Shown here in pieces: positions 54,788 through 64,000 of a stretch of DNA of 64,000 nucleotides. Every line of letters begins with the position of its first letter. Within the stretch, counting starts at the first letter, position 1. Made by a program: the position numbers and the translations under genes. The notes beneath the pieces were generated by a model. That model was given only the letters and a program-made list of their open reading frames with translations. It did not search any database and was not told the DNA's origin. This DNA is from Pseudovibrio exalbescens. Lineage in GTDB: Bacteria > Pseudomonadota > Alphaproteobacteria > Rhizobiales > Stappiaceae. The stretch lies in NCBI RefSeq assembly GCF_028737195.1, contig NZ_JAQZAJ010000004.1, positions 248,001 through 312,000 of the forward strand, written 5' to 3'.

Positions 54788-56410
54788 TCAGGGCCGATGC
54801 TCTTCGAGCGCTCGCCGGATGCGGCGCAGCAACACGCGCCGCGCTTTGTCGTCTGGCGCATTGCGCAGTTCATCCTGCATGTCCAGCAGCAGCTCTTGAA
54901 AATCGTTGTTCCAATCCCCGTGTCCAAGATGCATTGGGGCAAGGCGTGGTGGCGGCAGCTCATTCAGCTTCAGTTCTGGTCCCTGTGGCGTCAAATCGTA
55001 GGCCACATCAAGGGTTGGCACGATCACCCGCCCCTCCGGCAGGAACCGGCCGACCCGTTGGTGCAGGGCTTTGATTGCCTGATCCTCCCCATGAACCAGA
55101 AACAGGCCACTTCGGATCGGCAACCGGGCCTTGATCCAAGCTTCCAGTTCGGGCGCATCAGCGTGGCCGGAGTAAAGGTCCAGCTTTCTGATATGAGCGC
55201 GCACGGCCAGCTCCTGGCCCTGAATGCGCACGGTGCTTGCCCCGTCTTCCAACACGCGGCCCAAGGTGCCCGCCGCCTGATAGCCCACCAGCAAGATGGT
55301 GCCCTCTTCCCGCCACAGCCAGTTTTTCAAGCGATGACGAATGCGCCCGGCCTCGCACATGCCGCTGGCGGAAATCACGATGTGGAACCCGTGCATGTGA
55401 TCAAGGGCTTTGGATTGCTCCACCGTTTCGGTAAAGCGAACGTGGTGTGCTGTCATGGCTCGGTGGATCACATCGCCGTGCTCAAGTTCGTTGGCGTGGT
55501 CGTGGAAGATGGCAGAGGCCCGGGTCGCCAGCGGCGAGTCGATGATGATGGGGGCTTGCGGAACCTTGCCGCTGTCCATCAACCAGACCAGATCGGCCAG
55601 AAGTTCCTGTGTGCGTTCCACGGCGAACGACGGGATGATCAGCGCACCATCTGGCTTGTAAGCTTCCTTGACGATAGCGCGCAACATGCCGCGGCGCTGG
55701 CTCTCAGAGATTCCCAGCCGATCTTCATCGCCATAGGTGCTCTCGCAAATCACGTAGTCCCAACCGGACGGGGCTTCCGGATCATACTGCAGCAGCTTGT
55801 GGCCGGGGCCAATGTCACCGGAAAAGAGCAGGCGCACCCGTTGCTCGCTTTCTACCAGCTCCATTTCAATGGAGGCGGAGCCCAGCAGGTGGCCCGCGTT
55901 CCAAAACCGTATGCGGATGCCGTGGGCCACCGGTACCCATGTTTCATAGGGCTGGGAGACGAACTGGTGCAGCGTCCGCATGGCATCGGCAGCGGTGTAG
56001 ATCGGCTCGACACGGCGGCGCCCGCGCCAACTGTTGCGCTTGTTAAGGTGCTGAACTTCCATTTCCTGAATGTGGCCGGAGTCCGGCAGCATGACAGAAC
56101 AAAGGTCCCGCGTCGCCTCCGTGGCGTGGATCGGTCCGCCAAAGCCCGCCTTCACCAGCTTTGGCAGCAGGCCGGAATGGTCGATGTGGGCATGGGTCAG
56201 AATGACGGCATCCACGGCACCGGGGTCGAAGGGGAAGGCGCGGTAGTTCAGTTCCCGCTCCGTCTTCGAGCCTTGAAACATGCCGCAATCCACCAGCACT
56301 TTCGCCCGTTCCGTCACCACCAGAATGCACGATCCGGTGACGGTTTGAGCCGCGCCATAAAAGTAAAGGCTGACGGGACCGGAGGGCTGGGTCGTTTGGG
56401 GGTGTGCCAT
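54788..56410 (-). CDS. Beta-CASP metallo-beta-lactamase-fold hydrolase (RNase-like)
   Basis: 540 residues: metallo-beta-lactamase domain with HAHIDHSG (zinc ligands), the beta-CASP insert, and motif SGHADAPELEAW and VHGED in the RNA-specificity region. This is the Ysh1/CPSF73-like group. Proteins of this type are exo- or endoribonucleases. GGAGG lies upstream of ATG 56410. Divergent from the zinc alcohol dehydrogenase across about 150 bases; the family is often found beside that dehydrogenase, which suggests a common regulon. Confidence 0.88.
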   Translation of the reverse strand: MAHPQTTQPSGPVSLYFYGAAQTVTGSCILVVTERAKVLVDCGMFQGSKTERELNYRAFPFDPGAVDAVILTHAHIDHSGLLPKLVKAGFGGPIHATEATRDLCSVMLPDSGHIQEMEVQHLNKRNSWRGRRRVEPIYTAADAMRTLHQFVSQPYETWVPVAHGIRIRFWNAGHLLGSASIEMELVESEQRVRLLFSGDIGPGHKLLQYDPEAPSGWDYVICESTYGDEDRLGISESQRRGMLRAIVKEAYKPDGALIIPSFAVERTQELLADLVWLMDSGKVPQAPIIIDSPLATRASAIFHDHANELEHGDVIHRAMTAHHVRFTETVEQSKALDHMHGFHIVISASGMCEAGRIRHRLKNWLWREEGTILLVGYQAAGTLGRVLEDGASTVRIQGQELAVRAHIRKLDLYSGHADAPELEAWIKARLPIRSGLFLVHGEDQAIKALHQRVGRFLPEGRVIVPTLDVAYDLTPQGPELKLNELPPPRLAPMHLGHGDWNNDFQELLLDMQDELRNAPDDKARRVLLRRIRRALEEHRP

Positions 56411-56559
56411 TGTCAGGTGCCTCCACTTGCCGCCGCGCACTGCGTTGCCTTAAGGTCAGGAAGACTTCAGCCCGCGAAGGAACGTGGGTGGAGACTACCA
56501 TCTCCCCGCCTCCTTCCACCACTTGGCCAAGCGGCTAACGCCCATTCAAGGAGACTGCC

Positions 56560-57555
56560 ATGAAAGCAATGGTGTTTCACGGCAAGGGAGAGCCCCTTAC
56601 CTTGGAGAGCTGGCCAGACCCTGTCCCCGGCCCCGGCGAAATCCGGATCAAGGTGGAAGCCTGCGCTGTGTGTCGGACCGACCTGCATGTGGTGGATGGT
56701 GATCTGGACCACCCGAAGCTGCCGCTGATACCGGGGCATGAGATTGTGGGCCGGGTCGACCAGCTTGGTGACGGGGTGCGCGATCTGGCACTGGGGACGC
56801 GGGTTGGCATTCCGTGGCTCGGGCATACCTGCGGGTGCTGTTCCTATTGCGCGCGGCATCAGGAGAATCTCTGTGATGCCCCCTTGTTTACCGGCTACAC
56901 CCGCGACGGTGGCTTTGCCACCCACACCATCGCCGATCGCGCCTATGCGTTCCCGTTGGACGAGGAGGCAAATGCCATTGATCTGGCACCGCTTTTGTGC
57001 GCGGGCCTTATTGGATGGCGGAGCTTGAAGAAGGCGGGAGAATCTCAGCGGGTTGGGGTTTATGGGTTTGGAGCAGCAGCCCACATCGTCACACAGGTTT
57101 GCCTGTGGCAAGGTCGGGAGGTTTACGCTTTCACCCGCGAGGGGGATGATCAAGCGCAGGCATTTGCCCGCTCCTTGGGGGCCACGTGGGTCGGCCCCTC
57201 AACGGCGCTGCCGCCAGTGGCGCTTGATGCGGTCTTGATTTTCGCCCCGGTTGGCGATCTCGTCCCGTTGGCCCTCAAAGCCGTACGCAAAGGCGGCCGC
57301 GTGGTGTGTGGCGGCATTCACATGAGCGACATTCCAGCCATGCCCTACGCGTTGCTCTGGGAAGAGCGGGAGCTGCTGTCCGTTGCCAATCTTACCCGTG
57401 AAGATGGGGAGGAGTTTTTCCCCATTGCGAGGAAAGCAGGCGTTAAAACGCATTGGGTCACCTATCCGCTCCAAGCCGCCAATCAAGCGCTTGATGATTT
57501 AAGGCGGGGCCGCATATCCGGTGCAGCGGTTCTTGTTCCCCCAGAGGCTCCTTAG
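56560..57555 (+). CDS. Zinc-dependent alcohol dehydrogenase (AdhA type)
   Basis: 331-residue medium-chain dehydrogenase. Catalytic zinc site: CAVCRTDLH and GHEIVG. Structural zinc cysteines: CGCCSYCARHQENLCD. The nucleotide fold has VGVYGFGAAAHIVTQV, where the usual GxGxxG is changed. AAGGAG lies close before the ATG. It would oxidise alcohols or reduce aldehydes with NAD(P). Pairs with the divergent beta-CASP gene. Confidence 0.88.
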   Translation: MKAMVFHGKGEPLTLESWPDPVPGPGEIRIKVEACAVCRTDLHVVDGDLDHPKLPLIPGHEIVGRVDQLGDGVRDLALGTRVGIPWLGHTCGCCSYCARHQENLCDAPLFTGYTRDGGFATHTIADRAYAFPLDEEANAIDLAPLLCAGLIGWRSLKKAGESQRVGVYGFGAAAHIVTQVCLWQGREVYAFTREGDDQAQAFARSLGATWVGPSTALPPVALDAVLIFAPVGDLVPLALKAVRKGGRVVCGGIHMSDIPAMPYALLWEERELLSVANLTREDGEEFFPIARKAGVKTHWVTYPLQAANQALDDLRRGRISGAAVLVPPEAP

Positions 57556-57717
57556 TTCGGTGATGAACTTTCGCGGCAACCCGACTGCACTTAAAACGCC
57601 GATTCCTCACATTACTTGCAAGTTACGGTCAGTTACAGCTTGAGGTTGCCGATAAAAATGATGTAGAGCGCATATTTCACGGCGGTTTAAGCCAATATTG
57701 AAAATGGACTCAAACAC

Positions 57718-58251
57718 ATGAAGAAGACCTTTACCTTAGCGTTTGTGGGCGCTGCCATGATTTCAAGCGCAGCATCTGCACAAAGCGCATTTCTTGCGGA
57801 CGCCAACGAGCTGTGCCTCAGCATCATTGAAGGCGCTTCCATCGAAGAAATGGGCTTCACCCCCTCGGCTGAAGCAACTGAAGTGCCGTTTATGACCGCG
57901 GCTTATGAAGGCAAATTGACCGGGGTTGATGTGCGCATTGACCTTGGCGAACGTTTTGGCGCGCCCATGTGCGACATCAACGCGCCTGAGGCAAGCGTTC
58001 AGGACTATGAAGCCATTCATGCTGATCTGGTCGACAATTTCGGCGTGCGCGGTGTGAACTATGACAACCCGTCCAGCTCTACCGGCTACCGTGGGGAGAT
58101 CTGGGCTGACAAGGAAGCCATGTCTGGTCCAATCGAAGACATGCAAATTAACGGCACAGAGTTGACTTCGGTGTTCGTTCAATACGCAAAGTCCGGCTTC
58201 ATGCAAACCGGGGGGCGCGCTGGCGTCATTGTTTCCTATCAAGCCCGTTAA
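57718..58251 (+). CDS. Small exported protein of unknown function
   Basis: 177 residues with a signal peptide (MKKTFTLAFVGAAMISSAAS, cut near ASAQ). The mature part is acidic (FLADANELCLSIIEGASIEE) with two cysteines that could form a disulfide. No family recognised. Single gene; the neighbours give no clue. Confidence 0.75.
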   Translation: MKKTFTLAFVGAAMISSAASAQSAFLADANELCLSIIEGASIEEMGFTPSAEATEVPFMTAAYEGKLTGVDVRIDLGERFGAPMCDINAPEASVQDYEAIHADLVDNFGVRGVNYDNPSSSTGYRGEIWADKEAMSGPIEDMQINGTELTSVFVQYAKSGFMQTGGRAGVIVSYQAR

Positions 58252-58330
58252 GGTGCCTTGGCCGGCTGGTACATTCGAACCAGCCGGTTGCCCTTTTCGT
58301 GGAACCAGCGCCTGACACGCGCATAAATGT

Positions 58331-59209
58331 TCAACGGCCCTCGCGCACGTACATATAGGCCGCACAGGCGGCAATGATCATGGCACCCAAAATGGTCAGG
58401 TGGTCAGGATATTCCCCGAAGATCAATAGACCCGCCAGAGTGGCCCACAACAGACCGGTATAGTTGAAGGGCATGATCAGGGCGGCGGGCCCGGCTGCAA
58501 AGGCTTTCACCGAGCAGTATTGGGCCAGGCTCGAGACCAGCCCGATGGCAAAAATCATCACCCAGCCATCCAGATCGGGAGTGACCCAGACAAACGGCAG
58601 CACCGCGCAGGACAGCACGCCGCACAACAGCGCGGTATGGAACAACACGGTCATGGGCGTGTCATGGCGGTTGGCGATGCGGGTGAAGATGGCACCAAGG
58701 GCGAACGTCCCCACAGAGCCAAGGGCAAACAAGGTGCCCAGGCCCAATGTGGACAGGCCCGGTTTGACCACAAGCGCAGCGCCTATGCACGCCACCGCGA
58801 TGCAGCCCCACGCGGTCCGGCCAACCCGTTCTCCCAGCATGGGGGCGCAAAGGGCGGTCACGACCATGGGGGAGATCAGGCTGATTGCGTGAAAGTCTGC
58901 CACGGGCATCAGCTGAAATGCGGCGACCGCCAGCGCGGTGGTAATGAACACCAGCAACGCGCGGGCATAGATGACAGTGGGGTTCTTTGGCCGGGCGATG
59001 GCAGGCATGCGCGGCAAGATAAAGACGAGCATCAACGCCAAATGTACGAAGAACCGAGCCCAGACCACCATCAAGACGGGGTAGTCCTGTGTCAGGTATC
59101 TGGCCATGGTGTCGACGCTGACGAACAACAGCATGCTGAGCGTCATGAGCGCCATGCCCTGAGCCGCGGACGCATCCGCGCGCACAGTGGTGTGCAAAGT
59201 GGTCATCAC
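58331..59209 (-). CDS. EamA/DMT-family transporter
   Basis: 292 residues, ten predicted helices, two EamA repeats (start GMALMTLSMLLFVSVDTMAR, repeat motif QLMPVADFHAISLISPMVV). Related more to the carrier at 21642 than to that at 34666. Substrate unknown. It is convergent with the small exported protein gene. Confidence 0.86.
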   Translation of the reverse strand: MMTTLHTTVRADASAAQGMALMTLSMLLFVSVDTMARYLTQDYPVLMVVWARFFVHLALMLVFILPRMPAIARPKNPTVIYARALLVFITTALAVAAFQLMPVADFHAISLISPMVVTALCAPMLGERVGRTAWGCIAVACIGAALVVKPGLSTLGLGTLFALGSVGTFALGAIFTRIANRHDTPMTVLFHTALLCGVLSCAVLPFVWVTPDLDGWVMIFAIGLVSSLAQYCSVKAFAAGPAALIMPFNYTGLLWATLAGLLIFGEYPDHLTILGAMIIAACAAYMYVREGR

Positions 59210-60298
59210 TTAATTTCCTGCGCCTATGCGCGGCCCACATGAACCTGCGTCTCCGCTACGGCACCTGAGCTGTTAGATTTTTGAGTTGCAGCAATGGCGG
59301 CGATTAAACCTAGAGAATTACGCCCAAGGTCCGCGCCGGGCGGCACCTTTACGTGAAAACATGATGATTTAAACTACGTATCAACACTCATCCTGCGAAG
59401 GGGTTAATGGTTGCCTGATATCCAAGAAATGGGGCGAATGATTCCAACAATTACGAAAACGAAAGCACATGATTCCACAGAAAGTGAATCACTCTCCATG
59501 GAGGCGCTCACAGACAGGTTGCTCGTGTGAATTGCGGAATAAGGCTTAAATATCAGAGATTTGCGCGAAATACTGCGGTTTTTCAGGTGAAATTCTTTCC
59601 ATTGAGGAAAAACTTCTTCAAAATCCCCCTAATTCTCGCAGTATCACGGAAGAATCGCAGATTTCAGCCGATTTATCTAAGAGTCCGCCTAGTTGCTAAC
59701 AGTTCGCAGCTAGGCATGATCACGTAGCCTCCCCGGTTTCCCTTGACTAAAATATATTTGATGACAAAATCCAAAACGTGAAGAAAATTCATAGTTATAT
59801 CGCAGGTTGACATATGCGCTGGCACCAGCAGTATTGCACCCAAATAAAGAGTTCTAAACTCCTCTGGCACATCGATGATGTGACCGTTGCCTACGACTTT
59901 CCTGCTCGGTAACCACCGTGCCCGGGAATAGGCGGGGCGCGCCTGTTCCTCTGGACGTGAGGTTGCTGCTTCTGCGCTGCCAAGAAGAATTGACGGGATC
60001 AAGTCTTCCAAGGCCAAGCCAGAAAACTTCCTCCAAACAAAATGGGTCTCAACATTCCCGGCGTCGCAGTTTTGGTTCAAAGTTGCTGTTCTGGGTTTCT
60101 TGAGTAGATGGAAATACTTGATCCTCTCTGAAGTAAACAGTTGAGGATGCGGGTAAGTCTTGTCTGGCGGTCAGTCGCCGTCCGTTTTGTGTCCTGCATG
60201 GCACCGTCCAACAAATCGATAATCAAGTAAACGCGTAATAAAATGTAGGCGATGCCTATATTTATACTTACGTGAATGGGGCTCTACGCCTGTATATA

Positions 60299-60328
60299 TG
60301 TGAAAATAGACAAACTATATTTTCCACA
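60299..60328. promoter_or_regulatory. Imperfect inverted repeat upstream of tpl
   Basis: TGTGAAAATA and TATTTTCCACA-like arms around a short AT-rich centre; the arms match except for one extra base. About 250 bases before the tpl start. Confidence 0.4.
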
Positions 60329-60451
60329 GCGAAGAATAAACGAGGTGAAATAAGCATTAGATCTTACTTGAGAAACTCTGAAACTTCTGTTCAGTATAGC
60401 TCATGTAATTCACATGCAACACAAAGCCGAAGCTAAAGATGTCGCATCTGC

Positions 60452-60485
60452 ATTACATGAACAAATGGGAGTTTGTTCATGCAAT
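60452..60485. promoter_or_regulatory. 34-bp inverted repeat, probable operator of the tyrosine genes
   Basis: ATTACATGAACAAA and TTTGTTCATGCAAT flank TGGGAG: 14-base arms with one mismatch, the inner 10 perfect. Not followed by a T run. A related ATTACATGA word occurs inverted at 60401-60409. It does not match the TyrR box spacing. Confidence 0.55.
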
Positions 60486-60503
60486 GATTCCAGAATTACT
60501 TAA

Positions 60504-61955
<1,452 letters not shown>

Positions 61956-62008
61956 GGTCCTTACGTTAAACTGCTGAATACCAGCGACCTATAAGGCCTT
62001 ATGTGACA

Positions 62009-62031
62009 GAGGGGGGCCACAGGCTCCCCTC
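62009..62031 (+). terminator. Hairpin between tpl and the permease gene
   Basis: GAGGGGGGCC / GGCTCCCCTC, 10 pairs with one mismatch and a 3-base loop, without a T run. It may reduce permease expression relative to tpl or stabilise the tpl mRNA end. Confidence 0.5.
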
Positions 62032-62178
62032 AAGTCATTTGTACCGGGAAGACTAAGCTGACTAACCATCAGCTCTTGGGCCAGGAATTATGGGAACCCC
62101 AACTCAGCAGCTTTTGACGAAGCAACTATTTGAACCTTCACGTCAGATCTCGAATTTTTCGGAGTTGGGAGGCTCTTA

Positions 62179-63450
62179 ATGACTGATGTAACTGCAAAAT
62201 CTCAAACCAAAGAAAAGGCCTCGCCGCAAGGCACTGTTCTGGGCGCTGCTGTTATTGCAGCGGGCACAGGTGTGGGTGCAGGCATTTTCTCTCTACCCGT
62301 GGCAAACAGTGGTGTGTGGTTCACCATCGCCTTGGTGGTCATGGCAGCCGTTGCGTACATCATGCATAGCGCGTCTATGTATATCATGGAAGCAACACTG
62401 CACTTCCCTAAGGACTCGAACTACGACAGTATCGCAAAAGGCACGCTCGGCAATTTCGGTCGCTTGATCAATGGCTTGTCCGTTGCTTTCTTGTGCTACG
62501 TTCTCACTTATGCCTACATTTCCGGCGGTAGCTCGGTAATCACATATTCCCTGTCGTTGCTTGGCGATGGCTTTGCCCTGTCCTCCGGCATGGCCAGCTT
62601 CATCTTCGCGGCGGTGCTCATCTCCATCGTGATGTTGGGTGCGACTGCAGTGGACCGTGTGAACACCGTTCTTATCGGTGGTATGGTCATTACGTTCGTC
62701 ATGAGCCTTGGTGGACTGATTTCCAACTCTTCAACGGAAATCCTGTTCCCTCAGGTCAATCTTGGCGATCAACTACCTTACGTCTTCTATACAATTAGCT
62801 TCATGGTAGCCAGCTTCGGCTTCCAGATCACGGTGCCTACCATTACCAACTATCTCGGTCTCGACCCTAAGCGGACGAGTCGTGCACTGATCTATGCGAT
62901 GATGATCGCAGGTGGTTTCTACTTCTGCTGGATGCTGGCAGTATTTGGAAACGTTCCACGCGAGCAGTTCCCACAGATTATTGCAGATGGTGGTAACATT
63001 GGTAACATCCTTGCTGCACTGGCTGAAACAGGTGTAAGCGCGAACATTTCTACTGCTCTGCAGGTGTTCGGCAACATGGCAGTTGCGACCTCCTTCCTGG
63101 GTGTGTCTCTCTCCCTGTTCGACTACATTTGTGACCTGTGCAACTTCGATAAGCACACTTGGGACGGCAAGCTGAAGGCAAGTGCAATTGCATTCCTTCC
63201 TACTGTGGTTCTGGCTATCTTGTATCCAGACGGATTCATCACCGCGATTGGCTACGCAGGCGTTGTACTGGTCATCTTCAGCCTTCTCTCCCCAATCGTC
63301 ATGGTGATGATTTGCCGCAAGCGTAACCCGAACATGTATCAGGTTACAGGTGGCATGCCGCGCATGGCTCTGGTGTTCGGCTTTGGCATACTGATCTTCA
63401 TCGTTGCCTTCCTGGAAATCGCAGGTCTCCTGCCGATCTTCGGAGCCTAA
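62179..63450 (+). CDS. Aromatic amino-acid permease, tyrosine type
   Basis: 423-residue inner-membrane transporter of the aromatic amino-acid (ArAAP/HAAAP) family, about 11 helices. The first reads GAAVIAAGTGVGAGIFSLPVANSGVW; SFGFQITVPTITNYLGLDPK is also typical. Family relatives are TyrP, TnaB and TutB. Its position after tyrosine phenol-lyase points to tyrosine as substrate, as with TutB. GGGAGG lies 7 bases before the ATG. Two hairpins follow; the second has a T run. Confidence 0.92.
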   Translation: MTDVTAKSQTKEKASPQGTVLGAAVIAAGTGVGAGIFSLPVANSGVWFTIALVVMAAVAYIMHSASMYIMEATLHFPKDSNYDSIAKGTLGNFGRLINGLSVAFLCYVLTYAYISGGSSVITYSLSLLGDGFALSSGMASFIFAAVLISIVMLGATAVDRVNTVLIGGMVITFVMSLGGLISNSSTEILFPQVNLGDQLPYVFYTISFMVASFGFQITVPTITNYLGLDPKRTSRALIYAMMIAGGFYFCWMLAVFGNVPREQFPQIIADGGNIGNILAALAETGVSANISTALQVFGNMAVATSFLGVSLSLFDYICDLCNFDKHTWDGKLKASAIAFLPTVVLAILYPDGFITAIGYAGVVLVIFSLLSPIVMVMICRKRNPNMYQVTGGMPRMALVFGFGILIFIVAFLEIAGLLPIFGA

Positions 63451-63469
63451 GTTGCACCATAGGTTCTCA

Positions 63470-63494
63470 CAGGGATAGCCCCCCGCTATCCCTG
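63470..63494 (+). terminator. Perfect hairpin after the permease gene
   Basis: CAGGGATAGC / GCTATCCCTG, 10 perfect pairs with a five-base C loop, 20 bases after the stop codon; no T run. Confidence 0.5.
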
Positions 63495-63528
63495 AAAAGG
63501 GCCCGCAACTTCGTAGTGACAAAAGAAG

Positions 63529-63568
63529 TCCTCGCCGCGATTTGGTCGATCACGGCGGGGATTTTTTT
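63529..63568 (+). terminator. Intrinsic terminator of the tyrosine operon
   Basis: Stem TCCTCGCCGCGA / TCACGGCGGGGA with two G-U-type pairs, followed by seven Ts. Confidence 0.85.
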
Positions 63569-63612
63569 ATGATTCAGGCGAGGTGCCACAGCGGCGTCCC
63601 GGCCTGTGGTCC

Positions 63613-63930
63613 TTAGGGTTGGTGCCCGGTAGAGACAAGGGCTGGTGCGACCCCGGCGTGCGCGCCTTCAAAGGCAATGCCCACCTCATCGCCTTGTATC
63701 CAGCGGATGATGCCTTCAAACCGCGTGCCTTTGGACACAACGTTGATCACCACATGGGACCCGATTGTCAGATCTCTGGGATTGACCGATATCCGGCATC
63801 CGCCCTCGCCGATGTCTTCCACCACGCACGCGCGGTTAAAAGGCTCCACCAACAAAACGGCGCGCCAGCGGCAGGCCCGACGTGGATGCGCCCTGTTTTC
63901 CATCTCGATCAGCTTGGGCTTTGGAAGCAT
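63613..63930 (-). CDS. PilZ-domain protein
   Basis: 105 residues with a single PilZ domain: the RxxxR motif in HPRRACRWRA and the later DIGEGGCRISV, where the usual Ser of DxSxxG is Gly, then GIIRWIQGDEVGIAFE. PilZ domains bind cyclic di-GMP and act on motility, cellulose or secretion. The start is at 63930 (or the inner ATG at 63903). The altered motif may weaken ligand binding. Convergent with the tyrosine operon. Confidence 0.82.
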   Translation of the reverse strand: MLPKPKLIEMENRAHPRRACRWRAVLLVEPFNRACVVEDIGEGGCRISVNPRDLTIGSHVVINVVSKGTRFEGIIRWIQGDEVGIAFEGAHAGVAPALVSTGHQP

Positions 63931-64000
63931 GTTTTACTCGTAAGAAAAGCCGGAAATAATTGATTTGAATGCTCAAATGAAAATGCTCCTTTGTAGTAGC

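Noticed and set aside
54740-56563. Very long plus-strand open frame (607 codons) opposite the beta-CASP gene
   Set aside because: It is antisense to a well-supported gene and its translation is low in domain likeness; GC-rich third positions make such mirror frames common here.
59673-60080. Minus-strand open frame of 135 codons in the spacer before tpl
   Set aside because: No family likeness, no good ribosome site, mixed composition; probably chance in a non-coding region.
60452-60485. Inverted repeat considered as a TyrR box
   Set aside because: TyrR boxes are TGTAAA-N6-TTTACA with 14 bases between the conserved G and C. Here the arms are TGAACAAA and TTTGTTCA with 18 between them.

Overview
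The window looks like chromosomal DNA of an alphaproteobacterium. The gene families fit a marine, flagellated member of the Hyphomicrobiales close to Stappiaceae: small alphaproteobacterial flagellins in tandem, an Ada protein of AdaA-AraC-MGMT layout, an exported ChaN-like protein, a sulfatase with its maturase, and PilZ, TM2 and EamA families. The placement is inferred from families only. I saw no rRNA, tRNA, CRISPR array, insertion sequence or phage module.

Layout. 1-8.3 kb: end of a SulP transporter, an M55 aminopeptidase, a DUF1062 protein, a YghU-type thiol transferase, repeat-rich spacer, then an exported sulfatase with an apparently exported formylglycine-generating enzyme, and a small exported HHIIP protein. 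8.9-13.3 kb: a complete glucose phosphotransferase system in two genes (EIIA-HPr-EI fusion and a PtsG with an extra, cysteine-less EIIB-like tail). 13.6-21.4 kb: a 2-oxoglutarate oxygenase, a glucose-type ABC importer, a divergent two-component system that probably controls it, and a phosphoesterase. 21.6-25.2 kb: an EamA transporter and two tandem flagellin genes with matching structured leaders and terminators. 25.9-36.6 kb: a ChaN-like protein, a copper-type pair, 2-oxoacid:ferredoxin oxidoreductase, cold-shock protein, a PEP mutase/isocitrate lyase-family enzyme, Ada, and an EamA transporter with a divergent AraC regulator.

36.6-47.9 kb is the most unusual stretch. Next to two small TM2 zinc-ribbon proteins lies a gene (37659-38978, minus) encoding a signal peptide, a ubiquitin domain that aligns without gaps to all 76 residues of eukaryotic ubiquitin (44 identities by hand count), a short helical linker and an outer-membrane beta-barrel ending in Phe. 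It is a ubiquitin presented by an autotransporter-like barrel. The predicted signal-peptidase site falls exactly before the ubiquitin Met1. The conjugation tail, K48 and the I44 patch are lost, so it looks like a displayed or released ubiquitin mimic rather than a conjugation substrate. A divergent XRE regulator sits upstream. Next come a three-gene operon of unknown helical proteins and a five-gene, translationally coupled cell-surface cluster (CelD-like and FemAB-like acyltransferases, ATP-grasp enzyme, membrane protein, flippase).

48-59 kb: a tripartite ABC efflux operon behind a palindromic operator, a Na/Pi cotransporter, a VOC protein, a beta-CASP metallo-hydrolase divergent from a zinc alcohol dehydrogenase, a small exported protein and a third EamA transporter. 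59.2-63.9 kb: a long non-coding stretch with a 34-bp inverted repeat leads into tyrosine phenol-lyase and an aromatic amino-acid permease, which together would import tyrosine and split it into phenol, pyruvate and ammonia; a PilZ protein closes the window.
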